This document shows positions 1 through 7,900 of a stretch of 34,219 nt of DNA, piece after piece. Every line of letters starts with the position of its first letter. Positions within the stretch are counted from its first letter, which is position 1. Source of the stretch: Verrucomicrobiota bacterium (GTDB taxonomy: Bacteria; Verrucomicrobiota; Verrucomicrobiia; Limisphaerales; SXTU01); the NCBI GenBank assembly GCA_016235545.1, contig JACRKB010000027.1, forward strand, positions 1 through 34,219, read 5' to 3'. Under the pieces are notes generated by a model. It saw only the letters and a list, made by a program, of their open reading frames with translations, was not told the DNA's origin and did not search any database. The translations under genes and the position numbers were made by a program.

Positions 1-89
1 AATGATCCGATTCATAAGGCCTTAAATATCCGCATTTCCCACTGAAAATTCGCCGCTTTGGTAAGGGATGGGCACGCGGAGTGTCAACC

Positions 90-950
90 CTATTCTTCCC
101 CCAAACGCCCTCCAGAAGCCTCGCGCACACGTTCCAAAACCACCTCCGCCAGCAGCGGTTCGCTGCCGATGCTCGGCGCATACCACAGCCGCTTGCCGTG
201 TCGCTCCGTCGGGTTGCGCCAGGCCGGCTGGCCTCCGCGCAAGCGCTCCTGCACGAGAGCCGCCGGTTCGCCCAGCATCACCGGGATGTCCTCGAAGGAG
301 TGCAGCCCGTCGCTGATGAAGAAGGGCACCATCACCAGGTTCCGCGCCTGCGCCAGCCCCCAGCAGTCACCGATGCGCGGCTCCTCCTCCATGAAGACAG
401 GGTGAACCTCCGCATACTCGCCCCGAGCACGGATGAGTTCCACCTGCCGCTCGATGGCCTTGCGGGAATTCTCATTGTTCCCCGTGCCGTGCCCGGCGAT
501 GAAGAGAGCGGTGTCCGCCGGCTTGGGCGGCGCGGGGACGGGATGAGCCTCCACCACCGCATGAGCGCGGGACAGCAACACGCCCGTCATGCTCGCGTGC
601 GTCCCCACCGGCCCGCAGTAATGAAGTGTCTGCCCACCGCGCTGTTGCACGCGCGGAAACTCACTCTGTCCGGTCTGGCAGAAGCCCAGCTCGCGCGGGA
701 TCACCTCCTCCGTGAAATACCCCTCGCTGATGAACAGCGGCACGATGAACACCCTTGGCGCGAACACCCCGCGCAGAACGCCGCATACGGAAGGCTCCTC
801 CTTCCAGAAGCACGCCACCACCTGCGCAAACAGCCCCCGCCGCCGCAGCTCTTCCGCATGCTGGTGCGTCGGCGCAGCGGAGTCCGCGTTCAACGTCGAG
901 CCATGCCCGACCAGCACCAGCGCGGCGTCCTGAAAAGAGTCGCTTGCCAC
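90..950 (-). CDS. cbiX: Two-domain sirohydrochlorin chelatase-like protein (CbiX/SirB family)
   Basis: CbiX/SirB proteins insert a metal ion (cobalt or iron) into sirohydrochlorin for cobalamin or siroheme synthesis in the cytoplasm. The protein shows two successive CbiX-type half domains. The first begins with a strand ending in LVGHGST, the second with a strand ending in FIAGHGTG; the His in each HG motif is the expected metal or catalytic residue. Repeated FFIS/FISEG segments follow in each half. The frame stays open upstream to 1064, but that extension lies in repeat-type intergenic DNA and would encode an implausible hydrophobic leader. I therefore place the start at the GTG at 950 (VASDSFQDAALV), giving about 286 aa. 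No clear Shine-Dalgarno is visible. No other tetrapyrrole gene is in the window, so the metal and pathway are not decided by context. Confidence 0.85.
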   Translation of the reverse strand: MASDSFQDAALVLVGHGSTLNADSAAPTHQHAEELRRRGLFAQVVACFWKEEPSVCGVLRGVFAPRVFIVPLFISEGYFTEEVIPRELGFCQTGQSEFPRVQQRGGQTLHYCGPVGTHASMTGVLLSRAHAVVEAHPVPAPPKPADTALFIAGHGTGNNENSRKAIERQVELIRARGEYAEVHPVFMEEEPRIGDCWGLAQARNLVMVPFFISDGLHSFEDIPVMLGEPAALVQERLRGGQPAWRNPTERHGKRLWYAPSIGSEPLLAEVVLERVREASGGRLGEE

Positions 951-1032
951 GCGCCATGAGTAGCGGGACCACCTCGAAAACCCAAGCTTGAACCTAGAAA
1001 CTGCAGTTAAGGAAGCGCTGAACAAATGCCCA

Positions 1033-1063
1033 ACCACAAAGACACCAAGAACACAAAGAGCCA
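1033..1063. repeat. CACAAAG-type A-rich intergenic repeat
   Basis: A short run of near-periodic units (ACCACAAAG, ACACCAAG, AACACAAAG) in non-coding DNA. Similar strings with CGCAAAG units occur at 9427-9585, about 13538-13565 (opposite strand) and, more weakly, at about 21050-21075. This points to a dispersed repeat type. Confidence 0.6.
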
Positions 1064-1094
1064 AGGGCGCATCTCACTTTCCTGCAGACCGGAC

Positions 1095-1330
1095 GCGAGT
1101 CGGTGCTTCGGGCTGAAAGCCCGGCATTCGCTAGCCTGGGGTGAAGCCCCAGGTCAACGAAGCCACGAGGAAGCCGAGCGCTGTAAGCGCGTCACCTTGG
1201 CAACCGGGCGGCGGCGTGGCGGGCTTACAGCCCTCGGCACGGCCTGGCGGGGCCACCTGGGGCTGCGTTCACTACGTTCACTCCACCCCAGGCTGACGAA
1301 TGAGGGGCTTTCAGCCCTGCCGACCCGGGT
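1095..1330. repeat. Large nested palindromic element (about 235 bp)
   Basis: The outer arms at about 1110-1140 and 1285-1318 are near-perfect reverse complements. Each arm carries its own small hairpins: GGGCTGAAAGCCC at 1110-1122, and TGGGGTGAAGCCCCA straddling 1137-1151. A second inverted pair lies inside (GCCGAGCGCTGTAAGC near 1173 against GCTTACAGCCCTCGGC near 1223-1238). It lies wholly between genes. I infer a REP/MITE-like element; no transposase is present. Confidence 0.8.
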
Positions 1331-1361
1331 TGCAAGAAACTGAGATGCGCCCACGCGCAGT

Positions 1362-2603
1362 TTGTGCTATCGCCTCCGTGTGCAGTTGAATCCTCCACGC
1401 CCGTCCTCATTTCGGCAAATTTCAGCCTGCCTCGTGCTCCACACGGCGCTTGCCCTCGCCACTGCGGCGGGGGCGCAGGATTCAGCGCGGGTCAGCGGGG
1501 TGCCGGTGCCGGTGCGCGCGGAGTTCAAGCTCGCGGCGCACTACCAAAAGTTCACGCACGCGGGCGGGCTGCCAATTGTCGCGTCCGCGAGGGTGGACGA
1601 CTGCGCGCTGCTGGAGGCGCGGTTCCTGATCCTGCAAATGATCGGTCACCGGCCCGAGGTGCTGGCGGCGATGGCGACGAACCACGTGCGCTTCGCCATC
1701 ATGGCGGCGGGCGAGTTCACCACGGACGTGCCGGAGCATGGCGACCTGGCTCCGAAACTCTATTGGGACAAGCGCGCCCGAGGCCTTGGGGCCACTCCCG
1801 CGCGGCCGGCGGTGAGTTGTGGCGAGGAGAACTTGCTGTGCCTGCCCGGCGACCCGTATGCGGCGGAGAACATCCTCGTCCACGAGTTTGCCCACGCCGT
1901 GCATCAGATGGGCGTCAACTCGCTGGACAAGACGTTCCAAGGGCGGCTTCAGAAGGCCTTCGACGCGGCGGGCAAGGCCGGTCTGTGGAGGAACAAATAC
2001 GCCGGCACGAACCCTTCCGAGTATTTCGCCGAGGGCGCGCAATCGTGGTTCGACACCAACCGCGAGAACGACCACGACCACAACCACGTCAACACTCGCG
2101 CCGAGCTGCGGGCCTATGACGCCGGTCTGGCGAAGCTCTGCGAGGAAGTCTTCGGGGACAGCGCGTGGCGCTACGTCCGCCCCGCCGCTCGGCAGCCGGC
2201 ATCGCCCCACCTCGCGGGCTTCGATGTGAGCAAGTCGGCGAAGTTCACATGGCCCAGGGAACTGACCGAGTGGCAGGAGAAGTTCCGGCGTGGTGAAGTG
2301 ACGATGGCCCCGCCCAACGCCATTTCCCTGGCGCCGAACGCGCCCGACACGAGGAGCGACTGGCGGTCTGAAACCGGCGGTGCGCGCGCGGAGCTGTTCT
2401 TCCAAAACGCGCGCAAGGAGCCGGTGCTCCTGTTCTGGGTGGACAACGAGGGGACGGCCCACTACCGCACCAAACTGCGCGCTGCCGAGCACACGCGCGT
2501 GAGCTCCTTCGCCGGCCATCTCTTCCGCGTCACGGACGAGCGGACCAACGCGCTCCACTACTTCACCGCCGAGCCGAGGCCCGGCAGCGCAGTCATCAGG
2601 TGA
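1362..2603 (+). CDS. Secreted zinc metalloprotease with C-terminal VHL-beta-like domain
   Basis: A predicted exported protein of about 413 aa. A hydrophobic signal-like stretch (around residues 18-38, ending TAAGAQ) is followed by a zincin core with HEFAH at 174-178. E224 in EYFAEGAQSWFDT is a likely third zinc ligand, as in gluzincin-type enzymes. A His/Asp/Asn-rich loop (NDHDHNHVN, about 236-243) follows. The last part (about 343-393) contains FFQN, LLFWVDNEG, a Tyr-x-x-Leu segment and SFAGHLFRVTD. This matches the layout of the von Hippel-Lindau beta domain (W, then DG, then GHLW). The called start is TTG at 1362; GTG at 1380 is an alternative that keeps the signal peptide. It ends about 80 bp before the DUF1501 gene. 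Substrate unknown; protease class confident, VHL-like assignment moderate. Confidence 0.8.
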   Translation: MCYRLRVQLNPPRPSSFRQISACLVLHTALALATAAGAQDSARVSGVPVPVRAEFKLAAHYQKFTHAGGLPIVASARVDDCALLEARFLILQMIGHRPEVLAAMATNHVRFAIMAAGEFTTDVPEHGDLAPKLYWDKRARGLGATPARPAVSCGEENLLCLPGDPYAAENILVHEFAHAVHQMGVNSLDKTFQGRLQKAFDAAGKAGLWRNKYAGTNPSEYFAEGAQSWFDTNRENDHDHNHVNTRAELRAYDAGLAKLCEEVFGDSAWRYVRPAARQPASPHLAGFDVSKSAKFTWPRELTEWQEKFRRGEVTMAPPNAISLAPNAPDTRSDWRSETGGARAELFFQNARKEPVLLFWVDNEGTAHYRTKLRAAEHTRVSSFAGHLFRVTDERTNALHYFTAEPRPGSAVIR

Positions 2604-2684
2604 GGCACTTGCGCCACAGGTGCAGAACTCCCATCGAATGAATCCCCGCCTGCCTCGCGTCAGCCTTTCTGCCATCGTCCTTTC

Positions 2685-4112
2685 ATGAAGCCCGCGCCCC
2701 AACCCGCCTTGCTCAACCGGCGCGCCGCCCTCCATCGCTCCGCCATCGGCTTCGGCTGGCTCGCCGCGTCCTCCCTGCTGGCGGAGAAATCCCCATCCCC
2801 CATCCCCCATTCCCTATCCCCTGCTGCTCCAAAGCCGCCGCTCGCCCCGCCCCGCGCCAAACGCGTCATCTTCCTCTTCATGAAGGGCGGCCCCTCGCAC
2901 CTCGACACCTTCGACCCCAAGCCGCTCCTCGACCGCGACGACGGCAAGCCCTTCCCCGGCGCGAAGCCCCGCGTGCAGTTCGCCGCCACCGGCGAGTTGC
3001 TCAAGTCCCCGTGGAAATTCCAGAACCACGGCCAGTCCGGCCTCCCCGTCAGCGAACTCTTCCCGCACGTCGCGCAGTGCATTGACGACCTCTGCATCCT
3101 CCGCTCCTGCCACGGCACGAACCCCGCGCACGGCGGCGCGCTGCTCAAGCTCCACACCGGCAGCGACAACTTCGTCCGCCCCAGCATGGGCGCGTGGGTC
3201 AACTACGGCCTCGGCACCGAGAACGCCAACCTTCCCGGCTTCATGACCATCTGCCCCACGCTCGCGCACGGCGGCGTGAACAACTGGGGCGCGGCCTTCC
3301 TGCCCGCGTGGACGCAGGGCACGCCCATCGGCAACGCCGCCGTTCCTTCCGACAAGGCGCTCGTCCGCCACATCATCCCGCGCCTCGCGCCCGGCGAGCA
3401 GCGGCAGCAGCTCGACCTCCTCGCCGCGATGAACCGCGACCACCTCGCGCAGACCGGCCCGAACCAGGCTCTCGAAGGCCGGCTTAATTCCTTCGAGCTG
3501 GCCTTCCGAATGCAGATGGCCATGCCCGAAGCGCAGGACTTGTCCCGCGAGACCGAGGCGACCAAGCAGCTCTACGGCCTCGACGACAAGGTGACGGAAA
3601 ACTTCGGCCGCCAATGCCTCATGGCCCGGCGCTTCGCCGAGCGCGGCGTGCGCTTCATCCAGGTCACGCACAGCGACGGCGACGTGCAATGGGACCAGCA
3701 CGGCAACCTCCGCAAAGGCCACACGAAGAACGCCGCCGAGGTGGACCGCCCCATCGCCGGCCTGTTGAAGGACTTGAAAGCCCGCGGCCTCCTGCAAGAC
3801 ACGCTCGTCCTCTGGGGCGGCGAGTTTGGCCGCACGCCCGCCGCGCAGGGCGGACGCGACGGACGCGACCACAACCCCGAAGGCTTCACCATGTGGATGG
3901 CCGGCGGCGGCGTGAAACCCGGCATCGCCTACGGTGCGACCGACGACTACGGCTGGTTCGCCGCCGAGAACAAGATTCACATCCACGACCTGCACGCCAC
4001 GCTCCTCGCGCTGCTGGGCATGGACCACGAACGCCTCACCTACCGCCACGCCGGCCGCGACTTCCGGCTGACGGATGTGGAGGGGCATGTGGTGACGGAC
4101 ATCTTTGCCTGA
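2685..4112 (+). CDS. DUF1501 family protein with twin-arginine signal
   Basis: DUF1501 proteins are exported, sulfatase/alkaline-phosphatase-fold proteins abundant in Planctomycetes and Verrucomicrobia. They are usually encoded beside DUF1549/DUF1553 cytochrome-like proteins. At 475 aa the length is normal. The N-terminus has [15 protein letters not shown] followed by a hydrophobic stretch, consistent with Tat export. Diagnostic segments are [21 protein letters not shown] (about 59-79), [40 protein letters not shown] and the C-terminal [23 protein letters not shown]. After the signal peptide there is an odd Pro/Ser linker encoded by CCCCAT-type repeats (about 2790-2820). No DUF1549/1553 partner is present; the nearest large cytochrome-like gene is the PSD protein about 830 bp downstream, beyond a toxin-antitoxin pair. 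Confidence 0.93.
   Translation: MKPAPQPALLNRRAALHRSAIGFGWLAASSLLAEKSPSPIPHSLSPAAPKPPLAPPRAKRVIFLFMKGGPSHLDTFDPKPLLDRDDGKPFPGAKPRVQFAATGELLKSPWKFQNHGQSGLPVSELFPHVAQCIDDLCILRSCHGTNPAHGGALLKLHTGSDNFVRPSMGAWVNYGLGTENANLPGFMTICPTLAHGGVNNWGAAFLPAWTQGTPIGNAAVPSDKALVRHIIPRLAPGEQRQQLDLLAAMNRDHLAQTGPNQALEGRLNSFELAFRMQMAMPEAQDLSRETEATKQLYGLDDKVTENFGRQCLMARRFAERGVRFIQVTHSDGDVQWDQHGNLRKGHTKNAAEVDRPIAGLLKDLKARGLLQDTLVLWGGEFGRTPAAQGGRDGRDHNPEGFTMWMAGGGVKPGIAYGATDDYGWFAAENKIHIHDLHATLLALLGMDHERLTYRHAGRDFRLTDVEGHVVTDIFA
2788..2820 (+). repeat. CCCCAT-type low-complexity repeat inside the DUF1501 gene
   Basis: Irregular tandem units of C4-5 plus AT/ATT (CCCCATC, CCCCCATC, CCCATTCCC, TATCCCC) encode a Ser/Pro/His linker right after the export signal. 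A linker is a position likely to tolerate extra sequence. Confidence 0.6.
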
Positions 4113-4133
4113 GCCGCAGGCCACGAGGAACTG

Positions 4134-4213
4134 GCACCGCAGCGGCGGGACAAACGCAGAGGAAGAAAAGATCTTTCGGGCAATTCCCTGTGTCCGTCCC
4201 GCCTCTGCGGTGT
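4134..4213. repeat. Imperfect inverted repeat downstream of the DUF1501 gene
   Basis: Arms at about 4134-4162 and 4188-4213 share ACCGCAG-x-GGCGGGAC in inverted order, with an A-rich AGGAAGAAAAG segment in between. It could fold behind the DUF1501 stop codon, but no T-run follows. I class it with the dispersed intergenic repeats rather than as a clear terminator. Confidence 0.55.
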
Positions 4214-4230
4214 GAATCCCCTCCGCTGGA

Positions 4231-4253
4231 ATTCTGGCTAGACAGGCCAGAAT
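4231..4253 (+). promoter_or_regulatory. Candidate operator of the toxin-antitoxin pair
   Basis: A perfect 8-bp inverted repeat, ATTCTGGC - 7 bp - GCCAGAAT, ends 20 bp before the antitoxin ATG. Phd/YefM- and VapB-type antitoxins usually repress their own operon by binding such palindromes. The position fits that role; binding is inferred, not shown. Confidence 0.45.
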
Positions 4254-4273
4254 CGCTGGGCAACCGTCGCCGC

Positions 4274-4525
4274 ATGAAGAACACATGGCAATTACAGCAG
4301 GCCAAGAACCAGTTCAGCATGGTCGTGGAGGACGCGCTGAACAAAGGCCCGCAGACAATTACGCGGCACGGCAAGCCGGCAGTGGTCGTTGTCGCCGTGA
4401 AAGAGTTCAAGCAGACCAACAAGCCCAAAAAGAAACTGTCGGAGTTCTTCGCCGGGTCACCGCTGAGAGGATCGGGGATCAATCTCGAACGCGGCCGTGA
4501 CTTCCCGCGAGAGGTGAAGCTGTGA
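4274..4525 (+). CDS. Phd/YefM-type antitoxin
   Basis: An 83-aa protein starting MKNTWQLQQAKNQFSMVVEDAL, the typical opening of Phd/YefM antitoxins, where the N-terminal fold binds DNA. It is followed by GPQTITRHGKPAVVVVAVKEF, the second half of the same domain. The C-terminal part (KKKLSEFF, then NLERGRDFPREV) would be the toxin-binding tail. The frame is open far upstream, but that is a shadow of the DUF1501 gene, so the ATG at 4274 is the sensible start. Its stop overlaps the toxin start by 4 bp (GTGA), so the two are probably translationally coupled. A perfect palindrome just upstream may be its operator. Confidence 0.9.
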   Translation: MKNTWQLQQAKNQFSMVVEDALNKGPQTITRHGKPAVVVVAVKEFKQTNKPKKKLSEFFAGSPLRGSGINLERGRDFPREVKL

Positions 4526-4938
4526 GCTGGTTGCTGGATACCAATGTGATTTCAGAATCCCATCAGCGGACCCCGAATCGCAGAGTGATGGACTGGCTTG
4601 ACGCGCAGCCGGAGTCCGAGTTGTTCCTGAGCGCGATTACCTTGGGCGAACTGCAAAGCGGAGCTGCACGCCTGCCCGAAGGCCCGAAGCGGCGCAGCTT
4701 GCTGACTTGGATTAACAACGACCTGCGCCAGCGTTTCGCCGGACGCATCCTGCCGGTGGACGAGCGCGTCGGCCTCGCGTGGGGCAATCTGACCGCTGCC
4801 AGCCACAGGCAGCCTTTGCGGTCAGTGGACAGCTTGATCGCTGCGGCCGCTCTCTCGCACGGCCTCACGCTCGCCACACGCAACACGGCGGAAATGGCGC
4901 GCACGGGCGTCAGCCTGTTCAACCCTTGGGAGGAGTAA
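4522..4938 (+). CDS. vapC: VapC-type PIN-domain toxin (ribonuclease)
   Basis: A 138-aa PIN-domain protein. PIN toxins are Mg-dependent RNases held inactive by their antitoxin. Acidic residues expected in the active site are D6 (WLLDTNVISE), E43 (SAITLGELQSG) and D103 (SVDSLIAAAA), followed by the family segment LATRNTAEMARTGV. This places it near the FitB/VapC group. It starts at GTG 4522, overlapping the antitoxin stop, with a Shine-Dalgarno-like GAGAGGTG at 4509-4516. Its own last codons carry GGGAGGAG, which serves as ribosome binding site for the next gene starting 6 bp after its stop. The toxin may therefore be co-transcribed with the large PSD protein. Confidence 0.92.
   Translation: MSWLLDTNVISESHQRTPNRRVMDWLDAQPESELFLSAITLGELQSGAARLPEGPKRRSLLTWINNDLRQRFAGRILPVDERVGLAWGNLTAASHRQPLRSVDSLIAAAALSHGLTLATRNTAEMARTGVSLFNPWEE
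4929..4935 (+). promoter_or_regulatory. Strong ribosome binding site of the PSD-type gene
   Basis: GGAGGAG lies 9 bp before ATG 4945 and overlaps the end of the toxin gene. Most other starts in this window lack a clear Shine-Dalgarno, so this one helps fix the start. Confidence 0.7.
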
Positions 4939-4944
4939 CTGCCG

Positions 4945-7900
4945 ATGCCATCGCTCAAAGCCAGGTGGAGCACGCTGACCGTTGCGCTGTCCACCCTCAC
5001 CGCGCCCGCTGATGAAGCCGCCTTCCGCCGTCTCGACTCGGAGCTGAAATCCACCGTGCGTCCGGTGCTCAAGGAGTTTTGCCTCACCTGCCATTCCACC
5101 GCGAAGCACAAGGGCGACCTCGATCTGGAGCGGTTCAAGTCCGTGGCTGACTTGCGCCGCGACCCGAAGGTTTGGGAAAAGGTGCTTGAGCAAATCGCGC
5201 TCGGCGAGATGCCGCCCAAGGACAAGCCCCAGCCCAGCGCAGAGCAGTCCGAGTTGCTCACCCGCTGGGTCCGCGCCGTGCTCGATGCCGAGGCTCTGGC
5301 GCGCGCTGGCGACCCCGGCCCCGTCGTGCTGCGCCGGCTTAGCAACGCCGAGTTGACCTACACGGTGCGAGATCTCACGGGCGTCGCGGTGCTCACTCCG
5401 GCCCGCGAGTTCCCCGTGGATGGCGCGGCGGGCGAGGGCTTCATGAACGTTGGCAGCTCGCTCGTGATGTCACCGTCGCTCGTCACGAAGTATCTCGACG
5501 CGGCCAAGGACATCGCCGCCCACGCCGTGCTGCTGCCGGACGGCATCGGCTTCTCGGCAAGCACCTCGCAGCGCGACTGGACGGAGGAGCGATTGACGGC
5601 CATCCGCGCGTTCTACCGGCGCTTCTCCGAGACGGGCGGCGGCTCGGCGGTGAATTTACAGGGCATCAAGTTCGACACGAAGGACGGCGGCGTGCTGCCG
5701 TTGGAAAAGTATCTCGCCGCCACGATTGAGTTGCGGGAACTGGAGCGCGGACGCCCACGTCCGCAGGAACGGGCGGCGGACGTGGGCGTCCGCGCTCCTA
5801 TCGCGGCGACAGCGGGGCGGGAAATCGTCGCGCTCATTTCGCAAGTCGCCGCCAGGCGCCAGCTCAACGCCAAGTATCTCGGCACGCTCTGGGCCGCGCT
5901 GAACGACTCCCGGCCCTCGCTCGTGCTCGACCTCGTGCGGGCGCAGTGGCGGACCGCGCAGCCCGCCGATGCGCCGGCGCTCGCGGCATCCATCGCGCAA
6001 TGGCAGCGCGGCCTTTGGCGCTTCACCACGGTCGGCCACATCGGCAAGCGTGATGGCCCGAAGGCCTGGCAAGTCCCGGTCCTGCCGCTGGCCACCGCGC
6101 AGGAAGTCCGCGTGAGGCTGCCCGCTGCGACGGATGGAAAGGAAGTGCTTCTCTACCTCGTCGCCTCCGACGCGGGCGATGGCAGCGAGCACGACTTCGC
6201 CGTGTGGGAGAACCCGCGCCTCGTCGCGCCGGGCCGGCCCGACCTGCGTTTGCGCGATGTGCGCGAGGCGGTGGCCGCGCTCGAATCGCAGCGCGGGCGC
6301 GTCGCGGCCAGCGCGGCCAGGTGCCTCGTCGCAGCGGCGGATGCCGGCGCGCTGCCGGACCAGGCCGCGTTGGATGCGCTCGCGCAGAAGCACGGCGTCG
6401 AGCCGGCGCTGCTGGGCGCGTGGCTGAACTACCTCGGCATCGGCGGTGGGCCGGTGCGTGTGGACTCGCACATCAGGCAGAAGCTGGAGAGCGCGCAGAA
6501 CCACGACTTCATCAAGGGCTGGACCGGCGCGGACGCCTTGAGCGTGCTGGCGAATTCCTCCGGCCAGCACGTGCGCATTCCCGGCAACATGAAGCCGCAC
6601 AGCGTCGCCGTGCATCCCTCGCCGAAGCTGCGCGTGGCCGTGGGCTGGCAAAGCCCGGTCGCGGCACGGCTGCGCGTGGAGGGCGCAGTGCAGCACGCGC
6701 ATCCCGAGTGCGGCAACGGCGTCGTCTGGTCGCTGGAGCTGCGGCGCGGCAACACACGGCAGCGGCTGGCCTCCGGCGCGGCCCACGGCGCGAAGGAAGT
6801 GAAGTTCGGCCCGCTCGACAATGTCGCCGTGCAGCCGGGCGACTTGCTTTCCATCATCATCGGCCCGCGCGAGGGCAACCATTCGTGCGACCTCACGGCG
6901 GTGGACCTCTCCCTCAAGGCCGGCGGCGGCCAGCAGTGGGACCTCGCGCGCGACATCTCGCCGAACATCCTCGCCGGGAACCCTCATGCGGACAGCCTCG
7001 GCAACTCCGGCGTGTGGCATTTTTACAGCGAGCCCGACAGCGGTGGCGGAGCGGAGCCGGCCATTCCCGCAGATTCGCTGCTGGCAAAATGGCGGTCCGC
7101 GCCAAGTCCAGAGGAGAAGCGGCCGCTCGGCGACGGAGTGCAGAAACTGTTGCAGGCCGGCGCGGCCGGCCTGGCGAAGGACGCGCCGGATGCGTTGCTG
7201 CACCGGCAGCTCATGGCGGTCAACAGCCCGTTGATGGCTGGCAGCCGGCGCGAGGCGGAGGCATCCGTCCTTCGCAATCCGCCACCAGCATTCCGCAATT
7301 CCTCCGGCCTCGACCCCGCGCGCTTTGGCAGGCACCCGAATGGCGCGGCATTGCCGGCGGAGAATCTTTGCGTGCGAGCGCCCTCGCTCATCGAGGTGCG
7401 GCTGCCCGCTGACATGGCCGAGGGCTGCGAGTTCGTGGCCACCGCGAGCTTGCACCGGGAGACGGGAGCCGAAGGCAGCGTGCAAATGAGCGTGTCGATG
7501 ACCCGGCCCGCCAGCGCGCCCGGCCTCGCCGCTGGCGCGGTGAAGGAGCTGGGCGGCAAGAGCACGTGGTCGGACGGCGAGCGGCCTGTGGGTTCTGATG
7601 CGCCCATCCTCGTGGCCGAGGGCAGCGCGGCGCGCAAGCGCATCGAGGCGGCCTTCCACGACTTCCGCCAGCTCTTCCCCGCCGCGCTCTGCTACACGAA
7701 GCTGGTGCCGGTGGACGAGGTCGTGACGCTCACGCTGCACTTCCGCGAGGACGACGCCTTGCGCCGGCTGATGCTGGATGACGCGCAGACGGCGGAGCTG
7801 GAGCGGCTGTGGACCGAGCTGCGCTTCGTGAGCCAGGAGCCGCTCAAGCTGGTGGACGCCTTCGAGCAGCTCTGGCAGTTCGCCACGCAGGACGCGGACC

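Larger units (their letters stand above)
951..1361. other. Gene-free interval of about 410 bp, mostly repeat DNA
   Basis: Between the divergent chelatase and metalloprotease genes no credible gene is seen. The interval holds a CACAAAG-type A-rich repeat (about 1033-1063) and a large nested inverted repeat (about 1095-1330). The ORFs that cross it are by-products of the palindrome. Promoters for both flanking genes should lie here, but I cannot point to convincing -35/-10 boxes. Confidence 0.7.

Noticed and set aside
951..1064. N-terminal extension of the chelatase to ATG 1064
   Set aside because: It would translate the CACAAAG-type repeat into a hydrophobic leader, which a cytoplasmic chelatase does not need. 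GTG 950 fits the family start.
1095..1330. CRISPR array
   Set aside because: Repeats are inverted, not regularly spaced direct repeats, and no cas genes are present.
1026..1343. 105-aa ORF across the first intergenic region
   Set aside because: It is produced by the palindromic element; both strands give open frames here because of the inverted repeat.
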